A DNA stretch of 64,000 bases, taken from assembly GCA_900769975.1 (NCBI GenBank), contig CAAGIR010000241.1, positions 1 through 64,000 on the forward strand, given 5' to 3'. The stretch is from Spirochaetia bacterium (GTDB lineage Bacteria > Spirochaetota > Spirochaetia > Treponematales > Treponemataceae). Made by a program: the position numbers and the translations under genes. The first letter of the stretch is position 1. Each line of letters opens with the position of its first letter. Below, piece by piece: positions 44,650 through 53,606 of this stretch. The notes beneath the pieces are model-generated. The model was not told the DNA's origin. It made no database searches and worked only from the letters and a program-made list of their open reading frames with translations.

Positions 44650-45381
44650 TTATTCAATTTCCACATTTTCAAAACCGCAGGAAAACATAAACTGTCTGAT
44701 TACTTTAATTGTATAATCACGTGCTTCATCCAAAATTCCTTCGTTTATCATATCTTCCTGCATCTGATTTTTTGCATTTTCCATTTCTGTAAAAATTTCC
44801 TGCGTTGTGATAGGTACAAAAATGCTTTGTTTTTCATCAAAAACTTCCTGATTTGTGATGTCATTCGATAAAACTTCTATCTGCGGGATTTTTATGCGTA
44901 CCATTTTTCCATCTTTCGAAATTTTTACATTAATTTGAGAAAAATCTCTAAGCCCCACCCTGATAATTCCTGTATATTTTATAATGCTGTAACTTTTTGA
45001 AAGTCCCGAAGATTTTTTCAGCGAAAGAATATCAGAATATTTAAATTTGCTCGAAACAAGTTCCTGACAATATGAAAGCTGCTTGTCCACCAAAGTATAT
45101 TTTGACTCAAAATTCACTTTTGTTATCTGTTTGATGGCGAAAAATCCTGCCGTACAGAAAATCACGATAAGAATTAAAACTATAATTATTCTGATAAAAA
45201 TTCTTGTAAATAAAGAAATGTCCTTTTTGTTATAATTGTTGTTTCTGCTATTGATCCTGCCATTACTGTTGCTGCCATTGGAATTGCCACCGTTGCTGTT
45301 ATTTTTTGTTTTATTCTGCCTGATTTTTGTTCCTTCATTTTTTTTGATTTGTTTTGCGCTTTTTGTTTTATTTTCTTCCAT
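44650..45381 (-). CDS. DUF4230-like membrane-anchored protein
   Basis: A 243-residue protein: a Lys/Asn-rich, low-complexity cytoplasmic N-terminus (~1-55, with NSNGGNSNGSNSNG), one membrane helix (~60-82, IFIRIIIVLILIVIFCTAGFFAI) and an outer domain that matches the general pattern of DUF4230 proteins (Y-D-I-LxL...YTGIIRVGLRDFSQINVKI, IPQIEVLSNDI). The function of the family is unknown. It is divergent from hflK, 157 bp apart. Shine-Dalgarno GGGGAG. Confidence 0.7.
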   Translation of the reverse strand: MEENKTKSAKQIKKNEGTKIRQNKTKNNSNGGNSNGSNSNGRINSRNNNYNKKDISLFTRIFIRIIIVLILIVIFCTAGFFAIKQITKVNFESKYTLVDKQLSYCQELVSSKFKYSDILSLKKSSGLSKSYSIIKYTGIIRVGLRDFSQINVKISKDGKMVRIKIPQIEVLSNDITNQEVFDEKQSIFVPITTQEIFTEMENAKNQMQEDMINEGILDEARDYTIKVIRQFMFSCGFENVEIE

Positions 45382-45538
45382 AAATTAATGGCTCCCCTAA
45401 AAATCAAAATAATTTACTTAAAATTATATACTATATTTCATTTTTTTGTTGTTTTTTTTTCATAATAATAATATCTTCTATATAGTATGTTAAAAAAACT
45501 ATGAGTAAATTGGGTATTTTTACAGGAGGTTGTATTAA

Positions 45539-46495
45539 ATGGCTGATGAACAGAGTTCAAAAAAGAGTAAGAAAAAAATCGGACCTGCCGTATTATTCTG
45601 GCTGATTGTTTTAATTGCAGCAGTTGCCGCAGGTTTTTCTAGTTTTTATGTTGTAGATGAAACAGAAAATGCCGTCATCACAAGATTTGGAAAATATACA
45701 CAGACGGTGGGAGCAGGACTTCATACAAAACTTCCATTTGGAATTGATAAGGCATATCGTGTTCCTGTAAAAGTTGTTCAGACAGAACAATTTGGATTTA
45801 AAACTGTAAAATCTGGACGAAACAACGAATATAAAAACAATATTGCAAGCGAAAGCACAATGCTTACAGGAGATTTAAATATTGTCGATGTAGAATGGAT
45901 TATTCAGTACAGGATTGTTGATCCGAAACAGTGGCTTTTTGGAGTTTATGAAAAACAGCAGACAATACGCGACATTTCCCGTTCCGTAATTAACACACTT
46001 GTTGGTGACCGTGCAATTCTTGACGTTATGGGTAATGAAAGAACTGCCATAGAAACACTCGGACTTGAAATGATGAACGAAAACTTTAAGTCTTTAGGAC
46101 TTGGAATTAATGTAATTGCCGTAAAGCTACAGAATATTGTTCCGCCAAGTGGTGTTCAGGATGCTTTTGAAGATGTAAACAAAGCAACACAAGATATGAA
46201 CAGATTTATAAACGAAGGAAAAGAAGCATATAACGCCGAAATTCCAAAGGCACAGGGTGAAGCAGACCGTCAGATTCAAATTGCAGAAGGTTACGCTGCC
46301 GAACGTGTAAACATGGCAAAAGGTGATGTTGCACGCTTTAATGCCGTATATGAAGAATACGTACGTTCTCCAAAAGTAACAAAAGAACGAATCTATCTGG
46401 AAACTATGGATGAAATATTTGGTTCTGAAACTAAACCTGTATTAATTGACAGCGAACTTGAAAACCTTGTTCCTATCAAAAACCTAAAAGACTAA
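45539..46495 (+). CDS. hflK: SPFH/Band 7 protein HflK
   Basis: A 318-residue membrane-anchored SPFH protein. Residues ~18-42 form the membrane helix. The SPFH domain starts at FYVVDETENAVITRFGKYTQTVGAGLHTKLPFG, and a long C-terminal helix includes IPKAQGEADRQIQIAEGYAAERVNMAKGD. In other bacteria HflK and HflC make a cage around the FtsH protease and tune its activity. The order hflK-hflC, 56 nt apart, is conserved. Shine-Dalgarno GGAGG. The usual Gly-rich N-terminus of HflK is absent. Confidence 0.9.
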   Translation: MADEQSSKKSKKKIGPAVLFWLIVLIAAVAAGFSSFYVVDETENAVITRFGKYTQTVGAGLHTKLPFGIDKAYRVPVKVVQTEQFGFKTVKSGRNNEYKNNIASESTMLTGDLNIVDVEWIIQYRIVDPKQWLFGVYEKQQTIRDISRSVINTLVGDRAILDVMGNERTAIETLGLEMMNENFKSLGLGINVIAVKLQNIVPPSGVQDAFEDVNKATQDMNRFINEGKEAYNAEIPKAQGEADRQIQIAEGYAAERVNMAKGDVARFNAVYEEYVRSPKVTKERIYLETMDEIFGSETKPVLIDSELENLVPIKNLKD

Positions 46496-46551
46496 TATAG
46501 TCAAAAAAATGTCTTTACTTTTTTATATTACTTTTTTTATAAGGGAGAATT

Positions 46552-47544
46552 ATGACTAAAAAAATGAAAAAATTTGTAACATGGATTGTTGTTTTATTTG
46601 TTTTACTGATAGTATTTTTATTTATGGGACCACTTTACATCATCAATGAAGGAAGTCAGGTTGTAATTACACGTTTTGGAAGCATTGTAAACACTCACAC
46701 AGAGGCTGGCTTACATTTTAAAATTCCATTCTTAGATAAAGTTACGACATACCCAAAACTTGTCCTTTCTCTTGACGGAGATGAACAGCGTATTCCTACA
46801 AAAGAAAATCAGTTCATTATTGTAGATACAACTTCGCGCTGGCGAATAAGCGATCCTGCAAAATTTTATCAGAATTTCACAAATCTAGAAAATGCTTATA
46901 ACAAACTTTCTGATATCATTGATTCGTCTTGCCGCACTGTAATTACACAGAACAGATTAAGCGAAATAGTACGATCATCAAACATAATTAATGAAACAAA
47001 GCAAATTTCAGATGACGAAAAAGACGAAGAAACAAAAGAAATTGACAGCCTGGTAAACGATGCAACAAATAATGAAGTTGTTACAAAAGGCCGAAATGAA
47101 CTTTGCAGACTTATGACGCTCGAAGCAAACAAACTTGTTCCAGAATATGGTATAGACTTAATTGACATTGTTCCACGCCAAATCAAATATTCTGATGAAC
47201 TTACAGAATCTGTTTTCAACAGAATGATAAAAGACAGAAATCAGGTAGCACAGGCTTACCGTTCTCTTGGTGAAGGAAAAAAAGCTGAATGGCTTGGTAA
47301 ACTGGAAAGCGATAAACGTACAATTGCATCTGAAGCATATCGTAAAGCAGAGGAAATAAAAGGTAATGCCGACGCACAGGCTGCCGCAATTTACGCACAG
47401 GCATATAACAAAGACCCTGAATTTTATACATTCTGGAAAAGCATGGAATCTTACAAAAATAATTTAAAAGATTATCCTGCAACTTACAGCACAAAAATGG
47501 ACTACTTTAAATATTTATATAACGCAGAAGGAAAAAGCAGATAG
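46552..47544 (+). CDS. hflC: SPFH/Band 7 protein HflC
   Basis: A 330-residue protein with a membrane helix at ~8-30 and an SPFH domain (YIINEGSQVVITRFGSIVNTHTEAGLHFKIPFLDKV). The motif WRISDPAKFYQNF and the helical C-terminus with EAYRKAEEIKGNADAQAAAIYAQAYNKDPEFYTFWKSMESY are typical of HflC. An acidic insert (SDDEKDEETKEIDS, ~155) enlarges the domain slightly. Shine-Dalgarno GGGAG. The partner is HflK just upstream; the next gene starts 2 nt after its stop. Confidence 0.92.
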   Translation: MTKKMKKFVTWIVVLFVLLIVFLFMGPLYIINEGSQVVITRFGSIVNTHTEAGLHFKIPFLDKVTTYPKLVLSLDGDEQRIPTKENQFIIVDTTSRWRISDPAKFYQNFTNLENAYNKLSDIIDSSCRTVITQNRLSEIVRSSNIINETKQISDDEKDEETKEIDSLVNDATNNEVVTKGRNELCRLMTLEANKLVPEYGIDLIDIVPRQIKYSDELTESVFNRMIKDRNQVAQAYRSLGEGKKAEWLGKLESDKRTIASEAYRKAEEIKGNADAQAAAIYAQAYNKDPEFYTFWKSMESYKNNLKDYPATYSTKMDYFKYLYNAEGKSR

Positions 47545-47546
47545 TA

Positions 47547-49280
47547 ATGGCAGAAATTGTTACAATTGACAGCAGCGAAATCAAGTTAAATACAAATCTT
47601 GATGAATATTCTTTTGGGAAAACAAATTACGAATCAATTATTACACAGGAAGGTGTCGTTTATGACGGAACAGATTTTTCTTCATGGTCATTTTCCAGTG
47701 TAAAATCCTTTAATATAGAAGAAAAAGCACAAAGAATTGTTTTTTATTGCGGCGAAAATCCTTTTTCATCGCAGGCACAAACACTTTTACAGATGTTTGA
47801 ACTGGCAGAACAAAACAATTCCAGGGAAAATGCCGCAAAACTGTTTAATGCAGTAAAATCTGTCTGTAATGCATTAACTCTTGCCGCAAAAACAAATAAA
47901 AACATTCCTTTAATTGGTGCAGGCGGAATTATTATCGATTCGGAAAATGCAGCAGAATCCGACAATTTAAAGATTTTATTCTTACCGCAGGATTTGTTTG
48001 TAACTGCCGCAAATGCACTCTCCCAAAAAGAATTTCAACAGTTGCATTTAGGCTGGATAAACCAGACCATTTACGGTTTACCTGCCGTCTGCTTTGAACG
48101 TGCCGTCCTTGTATACAGATTATTGTGTCAGAAATTTCCGTACGATTCTTCTGATCAGGTAGAAAGAAATGCCGATATTCTTGACAGCAAATTTTTGCCA
48201 GTTCAAATGTCGGTACAAAATCTTAATAAAGAACTTGCATCTGCAGTAAACAAAGCCTTACGTTTAAATTCAAACAGCGTTAATATCCCCGGAAAAAAAG
48301 AAAAAGGCAAAAAAAGTGAAGATTTAACACCTACTGCCGATTTCCCACTCCATCTTCTGCAGGATGCATACATTCTTTCGCAGGAACAGCGGTTAAATCC
48401 TCCTGAAAAAGATTTTTTAAATAAAGCAGAAAATTACGAACGTTCCCAGGCAAAAAAAATAAAAACAAAGCGAAACATAAGACGAAATTCTGCTTTGATA
48501 GGCGTTATTTTTGCTGTCGGCGTAATCCTTACTTCGTTAATTATAAATTCAATACAAACTGATTTAGATTCAGAAACTTCTGTCGGACTTACCTCCACAC
48601 AAACAGTCCTTGGATTTTTTTACGGCGTAAATACAAAAGATACTGTTTTACTTACAAATCTAGTAAATGGAAAGAAACCGCAAAAACATGTCGATACGGT
48701 AAGTCAGATTTATGTTCTTGATAAACAGCGTCACATATATGAAAAAGATAATGGCTTTGCAACTCCAGAAAACTGGCTTTTATTTTCTACAACTCTCGAA
48801 AGATATGCAAACTGCGGAATATATGGTGTGTCAAATCTGTATATAGACGGCGAACCATATGAAATTCAAATTACTTTACCCAAAAAAAAGGATAAGGCAG
48901 AACCGTTGACAATTGAAAATGACATTCCACTTGAAAACAAAATGAAGACAACACATCATGCAGAATACTTTTTAATTCATTCTGAAGGTGAAAACAATCA
49001 TTTTATAGTCGAAAAAGTATTTGAAGATTTTACACTTACATTCCATAAAGACAGATGGCTCATAACAGATATTTCAACACAAACGGTGACTGTTCCAGTA
49101 AGCTCAAAAACTTTCAAAAATGACTATATGAATCAACTTGCACTAAACGATGCAGACGTAATAGTAAGTGTAGAAAATCTCAGGGAAAAATATCCATGGT
49201 TACCGACACAAACTGCACTGCAAACAGAAAAAGAAAGGCTTCAAAAAGAACTAGAAAATCCACTTTCAATGTTTCAGTAA
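47547..49280 (+). CDS. Large membrane protein of unknown function
   Basis: A 577-residue protein that I do not recognise. A cytoplasmic part of ~315 residues comes first (with FNAVKSVCNALTLAAKTNKNIPLIGAGGIIID and FLPQDLFVTAANALS), then a basic stretch KKIKTKRNIRRNS, one membrane helix (~320-342, ALIGVIFAVGVILTSLIINSI) and an outer domain of ~235 residues (TQTVLGFFYGVNTKD, TDISTQTVTVPVSSK). It starts 2 nt after hflC with no Shine-Dalgarno, so it is translated by coupling and could be a partner of the HflKC complex. No enzymatic motif is seen. Confidence 0.65.
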   Translation: MAEIVTIDSSEIKLNTNLDEYSFGKTNYESIITQEGVVYDGTDFSSWSFSSVKSFNIEEKAQRIVFYCGENPFSSQAQTLLQMFELAEQNNSRENAAKLFNAVKSVCNALTLAAKTNKNIPLIGAGGIIIDSENAAESDNLKILFLPQDLFVTAANALSQKEFQQLHLGWINQTIYGLPAVCFERAVLVYRLLCQKFPYDSSDQVERNADILDSKFLPVQMSVQNLNKELASAVNKALRLNSNSVNIPGKKEKGKKSEDLTPTADFPLHLLQDAYILSQEQRLNPPEKDFLNKAENYERSQAKKIKTKRNIRRNSALIGVIFAVGVILTSLIINSIQTDLDSETSVGLTSTQTVLGFFYGVNTKDTVLLTNLVNGKKPQKHVDTVSQIYVLDKQRHIYEKDNGFATPENWLLFSTTLERYANCGIYGVSNLYIDGEPYEIQITLPKKKDKAEPLTIENDIPLENKMKTTHHAEYFLIHSEGENNHFIVEKVFEDFTLTFHKDRWLITDISTQTVTVPVSSKTFKNDYMNQLALNDADVIVSVENLREKYPWLPTQTALQTEKERLQKELENPLSMFQ

Positions 49281-49311
49281 AAAAAGAACAAGTAACAAAA
49301 ACATCTGTGAC

Positions 49312-49333
49312 ATAAGTAACGCATAAGTAACGC
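49312..49333 (+). repeat. Two tandem 11-bp direct repeats upstream of the carboxylase promoter
   Basis: ATAAGTAACGC occurs twice with no gap (49312-49322, 49323-49333), and AAGTAAC occurs once more at about 49290. One unit per helical turn is the form of an activator site. It is ~40 bp upstream of the -35 box at 49373. Confidence 0.5.
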
Positions 49334-49345
49334 AATTAATTTATT

Positions 49346-49401
49346 TTGACATTTTCACTTAATTTTGTCATATTGACAGATTTAAGGAACTCGTATATCA
49401 T
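49346..49401 (+). promoter_or_regulatory. Promoter(s) of the acyl-CoA carboxylase gene
   Basis: TTGACA (49373-49378), 17-nt spacer, TATCAT (49396-49401), with start near 49408. A second perfect -35, TTGACA (49346-49351), with CATATT 17 nt on, may be an upstream weaker promoter. Confidence 0.6.
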
Positions 49402-49419
49402 TCTATAATGAGGTAAACA

Positions 49420-50910
49420 ATGGAATACAATATTGAAAAACAACACGCAAAAGGCAAACTCCATGCTATTGAAAGAATTCATGCCCTTTGCGATAAAGAT
49501 TCATTTGTGGAAACATACCAGAGTGTAAAACATAATTGTACAAGTTTTGGTATGGACAAAAAAGACATTCCTTACGATGGTGTTATTACTGGATTTGGAA
49601 AAATCAACGGTAGAAAAGTTGCGGTTTATGCTCAGGATTTTACAGTTCAAGGTGGTACGCTTGGTCACATGCATGGCCGCAAAATTGCTGATTTGACAAA
49701 AATGGCTATTGATGCACGCTGTCCTGTTATCGGCATTAATGATTCGGGTGGAGCACGTATTCAGGAAGGTGTTGAAGCACTCGGCGGATATGGAAATGTA
49801 TTTAATCAGAATGTACGCGCTTCAGGTGCAATTCCTCAGATTTCGATTATTGCAGGTCCTTGTGCAGGTGGTGCAGTTTATTCTCCTGGAATTACAGACT
49901 TTATTTTTACAGTTGATAAAGTAACTCAAATGTTCATCACAGGTCCAAAAGTTGTAAAATCTGTTATGTTTATGGACATTTCTGCAGAAGATTTAGGCGG
50001 TGCAAATATCCATGCTCAAAAATCAGGAGTTTCTCATTTTAGATGTGATTCAGAAAAAGAATGTTATGAAGAAGTTAGAAAACTTTTAGATTATATTCCT
50101 CACTACTTTGGTGATAAAGTTGAAGCTACAAAAGATTTCAAATTCAACGAAAAAAAGGCTTCAAAACGCATTCAAGAAATTCTTCCAGAAAATCCTCGTC
50201 AGGGATATGATGTTCGTGAAGTAATCAACTGTGTTATCGATGATGATTCTTTCTTTGAAATTATGAAAGAATTTGCTATTAACTGTGTTGTTGGATTTGG
50301 AAAAATTGAAGGTCGTACAGTAGGTATTGTTGCTAATAATCCAGCAGGACTTGGCGGTATCCTCGATTGTGATGCTTCTGATAAAATTGCAAGATTTGTT
50401 CGCTATTGTGATTCTTTTGACATCCCTCTTCTGACATTTGTTGACGTACCAGGTTTTGTTCCAGGTCCGCAAGAAGAACAGAAAGGTATTATCCGTCATG
50501 GTGCAAAAGTTATTTATGCTTACAGTGAAGCTACAGTTCCAAAACTTACTGTAATTCTGCGTAAAGCATACGGCGGTGCATACATTGCAATGTGTTCAAA
50601 ACATCTTGGTGCTGATTTTGTATACGCTTGGCCAAAATCTGAAATTGCCGTTATGGGTGCAGAAGGTGCAATTGAAATTCTTTATGCAAAAGAATTAAAA
50701 GATCCTAATAAAGCACAGGAAATTGCTGAGGCAACTGCAAAATATAAATCTGAAATCATGACACCATATATTGCAGCAGAACGTGGATATATCACAGAAA
50801 TAATTCAGCCAGAAGAAACACGTAAACGAATTGTTGCAAGTTTTGACTTCCTAGAAACAAAGATTTTCACAAATAAACCGTTAAAGAAACATGGAAACAT
50901 TCCTCTTTAA
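49420..50910 (+). CDS. Acyl-CoA carboxylase / methylmalonyl-CoA decarboxylase carboxyltransferase subunit
   Basis: A 496-residue carboxyltransferase of the PccB/AccD5/MmdA family. It contains the two crotonase-fold halves: GKLHAIERI, VYAQDFTVQGGTLGHMHGRKI, INDSGGARIQEGV, IAGPCAGGAVYSPGITDF, then IVANNPAGLGGILDCDASDKIARFVRYCDSFDIPLLTFVDVPGFVPG and ILRKAYGGAYIAMCSKHLGADF. It transfers carboxyl between carboxybiotin and an acyl-CoA. No biotin carrier or carboxylase gene is near, so its chemistry (propionyl-CoA carboxylase or sodium-pumping decarboxylase) cannot be decided. It has a good promoter, Shine-Dalgarno GAGG, and a terminator inside the convergent gene. Confidence 0.92.
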   Translation: MEYNIEKQHAKGKLHAIERIHALCDKDSFVETYQSVKHNCTSFGMDKKDIPYDGVITGFGKINGRKVAVYAQDFTVQGGTLGHMHGRKIADLTKMAIDARCPVIGINDSGGARIQEGVEALGGYGNVFNQNVRASGAIPQISIIAGPCAGGAVYSPGITDFIFTVDKVTQMFITGPKVVKSVMFMDISAEDLGGANIHAQKSGVSHFRCDSEKECYEEVRKLLDYIPHYFGDKVEATKDFKFNEKKASKRIQEILPENPRQGYDVREVINCVIDDDSFFEIMKEFAINCVVGFGKIEGRTVGIVANNPAGLGGILDCDASDKIARFVRYCDSFDIPLLTFVDVPGFVPGPQEEQKGIIRHGAKVIYAYSEATVPKLTVILRKAYGGAYIAMCSKHLGADFVYAWPKSEIAVMGAEGAIEILYAKELKDPNKAQEIAEATAKYKSEIMTPYIAAERGYITEIIQPEETRKRIVASFDFLETKIFTNKPLKKHGNIPL

Positions 50911-50913
50911 TAG

Positions 50914-51723
50914 TTAATTTTTTGTAATAAAAGCGGCTTGCACTGTGAAACAATCAGGGTAGCCGCTTTTTTTTGTTTCACGTCTGTTTGAACCGTAAAA
51001 ACCATCTTTTGAACAGCAGGTACAATCAGGATGAATATAAATATTCTCCAGCAAAACGCCAGCCTGTTCCAGAACATTAAGATTTGCCTGCAGCAAAGAC
51101 AATCTGAACAGTCTTTTATCAGAACGGTCTAGTGAAAATTTCCAGTCCACTTTTATATCATCGCAAAGACGCTCCACACAGTTACTGCCAAAATTATTTG
51201 AAAAATATTCTGCCCTTTCACTGTCAACAATATAACAGCAGTTATGGATATGCGGTCCAATGGCAAAACAAAAATCTTTTGCTTTTGTGCCGTATTTTTT
51301 TTCTGCAAGTTTTAATGCCTCACCTACAATTCCTGTTCCTTTCCATCCAGAATGAACAATTCCAAAAACACCGCTATCTGGTTCATAAAGATAAACAGGT
51401 ACACAATCTGCAACAGTTACAGTCGGGATAAGCATTTCATTTACTGTAATAATCCCGTCTCCTACTTTTTGATATGTATCATCACATTTTTTCACATCAT
51501 AAACAATTTTTGTGTGGTTCAATTCTACAGGGACAAAAGTTTTGCCGCCAAAATCATTTGAAATTTCTGCAAGTTTTTTTGAACGCAAATCATTCTGCTC
51601 GTTCCACCTGAAACGCATGGAACCGCATGAACGTACAGTCATTGCACAAACAGCATTATTTTGATTTTCATCCAGTTGTTTTCCATTTTTTATAAAAGAA
51701 AAAGTAATATAATCATCAGTCAT
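50914..51723 (-). CDS. pgeF: Peptidoglycan editing factor / purine nucleoside phosphorylase, YfiH (PgeF) family
   Basis: A 269-residue LACC1/YfiH-fold protein. Motifs are VADCVPVYL, IVHSGWKGT, AIGPHIHNCCYIV and CTCCSKDGFYGSNRRE; the zinc-binding His, Cys, His are in VADC, HSGW and GPHIH. The family acts on purine nucleosides (adenosine deaminase and phosphorylase activities in studied members) and in E. coli was linked to peptidoglycan editing. The ATG overlaps the stop of the preceding DUF5312-like gene by 8 nt. Its last codons contain the intrinsic terminator of the convergent carboxylase gene. Confidence 0.9.
   Translation of the reverse strand: MTDDYITFSFIKNGKQLDENQNNAVCAMTVRSCGSMRFRWNEQNDLRSKKLAEISNDFGGKTFVPVELNHTKIVYDVKKCDDTYQKVGDGIITVNEMLIPTVTVADCVPVYLYEPDSGVFGIVHSGWKGTGIVGEALKLAEKKYGTKAKDFCFAIGPHIHNCCYIVDSERAEYFSNNFGSNCVERLCDDIKVDWKFSLDRSDKRLFRLSLLQANLNVLEQAGVLLENIYIHPDCTCCSKDGFYGSNRRETKKSGYPDCFTVQAAFITKN
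50929..50974 (+). terminator. Terminator of the acyl-CoA carboxylase gene, within pgeF coding sequence
   Basis: Perfect 10-bp stem AAAAGCGGCT (50929-50938) and AGCCGCTTTT (50961-50970) followed by further T to 50974 on the plus strand. The stem is wholly inside the 3' coding region of the convergent pgeF gene. Confidence 0.85.
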
Positions 51724-53431
51724 TAACGGCAGCCTCGTCGATTGGTTCCAGTTCCAGAAGATAAAAAATACATTTGTTTAGGCCTTTTCTTACATTTGCA
51801 AGTTTTTCACGCCAATTCATATTTTGAGAACCTTTTATATTATTAAAATTCTGCAGTGAAAAATGAATTGAATCGTTTTCAGAATCAAAAAAGCCATGCA
51901 TTACGGCATCCAGAATTCTGCTTCCCTTTATAAAATTTTTCGTTATATCGTGAATTTCGTTTTCTATAGTCGTAAGCAATGCTTCTACCTGATTTTGCGA
52001 TTGAAACGAATGAATGTGATTTTTCTTTATCGAAACAAAAATCGTGCCGACTTCCCCTTTTTCTGAAAGCCGTTCCAAAAGCGACATCATATTCCTGCAC
52101 GCATCACAAAAAAGATTATATCCGTCTGAAAACTCCGTTTTATTCTGACTTCTTTCAAAAATGCCTTCTGTTATTACATCAGTGAGAATAGTTTCATATT
52201 CAGCGAATTTTTCTTCAACAAACCAGGAAAGAAATCCGCCTGTCAATTCGCAAGAAAATGGAGTTCTGTCCCAGAATAAAAGCCATGGCCTTTCTTTCAT
52301 TACAGGAAATTCTTCCAGGCCGAAATCTTTTTGCATAGAAACAGAAATCAAGTTTTTTTTACGTTCCCTTACCCAGTCGGCCCACCGCAAATCGATAATT
52401 TTTCTCCATTGAGAACGGAAAACAGGAAACCATCCTTCTACTCCGCCTGTGTTGCCTGGTGTCCAGTCGTAATTTTCATTTATAATTTTCCCGATTTTTA
52501 TAACAGGAATGGCACTCAAAAACACCTGGATTTTTGCCAGATTTTGATTTGCCGTTCGTATGAACTGTTTTACCGCTTCTTGAATGTCTTCACTTTTTAC
52601 TTTTTTGGATAAATCTTTTCGCTGAGAAAACAAAAAAAGTGATTCTAGAAGTTCATTTGTTATTTCATGCGAATTCATTAAGACAGCTGCAAATTTGTCA
52701 TAATCAATCTGGGCATTTTTATAAGGACAAGTATAAAGATTGTCCGTAAGGTTTGTAAACTGCGAGGTAAAATGGATAAAAGGAAGATATGAAAATTCTT
52801 TAAGCCAGTTTAAGGCTGTAATTGCTTCGTATAATGAAGTTTTGTCAGATTTTCCCATTTCTTCGAGAAGTTCGTCCAGTTTTTTTAACAGATTTTTCTT
52901 AATTTCAATATTTGGTTCTACTTCAAAATCCAGCGAAAACGGATCTGCATTTGCATTTATTTTTTCCGTAAGTTCAGGATTAACAAACGAACTTAAAAAA
53001 ACGTAAAAGTCACCAGGATTTTCATCAACAATCATAAAGTAAGGTTTAAAAAAATCGGCCGATTCTTTAAGGCTTTTTAACTGCTGAAAAAAAATGGAAT
53101 CAAGCAGTTTGTTTTTGTGATTTACCAGCCCGGAATGATTTTTATTAACACGTCTTGCAAGAGCCGCAATTAAATCTTCATTATACAATGTTTCTGTTGT
53201 TTTTTTATAAAATATGCTTTTAAACCACAAAATAATCCTGTAAAAAAAAGATTCCTGTGTATATTTTGCATGTAAAGAAAAGGAACTGTCATTTTCTTTG
53301 ATTTCGTTATCATCAAATGTTACTGCAGGTGACAGATTTTGATTTATGCTGTTAAGCATATCCATTCTGTCTTGCTTACTTAAACCTGCAACAAGCTTGT
53401 CAAAAGCATCTCTCTTTAAATTATCATCCAT
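51716..53431 (-). CDS. DUF5312-like spirochaete protein
   Basis: A 571-residue protein. The start (MDDNLKRDAFDKLVAGLSKQDRMDMLNSI) resembles a treponemal family I know as DUF5312; no enzymatic motif is seen. It is mostly helical, rich in Phe/Trp/Lys, without signal peptide; a hydrophobic, aromatic stretch (YRIILWFKSIFY, ~65-76) may touch the membrane. An in-frame ATG at 53542 would run through the tRNA-Glu gene and is rejected. The chosen ATG 53431 has no Shine-Dalgarno but lies 7 nt after a -10 box (leaderless type). pgeF overlaps its end. Confidence 0.7.
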   Translation of the reverse strand: MDDNLKRDAFDKLVAGLSKQDRMDMLNSINQNLSPAVTFDDNEIKENDSSFSLHAKYTQESFFYRIILWFKSIFYKKTTETLYNEDLIAALARRVNKNHSGLVNHKNKLLDSIFFQQLKSLKESADFFKPYFMIVDENPGDFYVFLSSFVNPELTEKINANADPFSLDFEVEPNIEIKKNLLKKLDELLEEMGKSDKTSLYEAITALNWLKEFSYLPFIHFTSQFTNLTDNLYTCPYKNAQIDYDKFAAVLMNSHEITNELLESLFLFSQRKDLSKKVKSEDIQEAVKQFIRTANQNLAKIQVFLSAIPVIKIGKIINENYDWTPGNTGGVEGWFPVFRSQWRKIIDLRWADWVRERKKNLISVSMQKDFGLEEFPVMKERPWLLFWDRTPFSCELTGGFLSWFVEEKFAEYETILTDVITEGIFERSQNKTEFSDGYNLFCDACRNMMSLLERLSEKGEVGTIFVSIKKNHIHSFQSQNQVEALLTTIENEIHDITKNFIKGSRILDAVMHGFFDSENDSIHFSLQNFNNIKGSQNMNWREKLANVRKGLNKCIFYLLELEPIDEAAVND

Positions 53432-53438
53432 AAGAAAT

Positions 53439-53467
53439 ATAATAAATTGTACGTGATTTTTCTGCAA
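53439..53467 (-). promoter_or_regulatory. Promoter of the DUF5312-like gene (leaderless-type)
   Basis: TTGCAG (53462-53467), 17-nt spacer, TATTAT (53439-53444) on the minus strand, 7 nt before the ATG. Confidence 0.55.
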
Positions 53468-53495
53468 GTAATTTTGTATAGAACAATAAAAAAAA

Positions 53496-53568
53496 TAGCT
53501 CCTACGGGAGTCGAACCCGTCTTTCGACCTTGAGAGGGTCACGAACTAAACCGATATTCGAAGGAGCC
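53496..53568 (-). tRNA. tRNA-Glu (anticodon CTC)
   Basis: Minus-strand cloverleaf of 73 nt: acceptor GGCTCCT with AGGAGCT (terminal G-U), anticodon stem TGACC/GGTCG closing loop CTCTCAA (anticodon CTC, reads GAG), and T-arm GACGGGTTCGACTCCCGT. CCA is not encoded. Its 5' end touches the T-run of the terminator that follows tRNA-Gln. Confidence 0.93.
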
Positions 53569-53602
53569 AAAAAAAAAGCTGAACCATTTTACTGATTCAG
53601 CT
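53569..53602 (-). terminator. Terminator between tRNA-Gln and tRNA-Glu
   Basis: Stem AGCTGAA (53577-53583) with TTCAGCT (53596-53602) followed on the minus strand by nine T. It would end most tRNA-Gln transcripts just before tRNA-Glu. Confidence 0.7.
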
Positions 53603-53606
53603 TGAG

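Noticed and set aside
49312..49333. CRISPR-like array
   Set aside because: Two contiguous 11-bp units with no spacers; no repeat-spacer array and no cas gene is found anywhere in the window.
53432..53542. N-terminal extension of the DUF5312-like gene
   Set aside because: It overlaps tRNA-Glu in the same strand; a leaderless-type promoter precedes ATG 53431.
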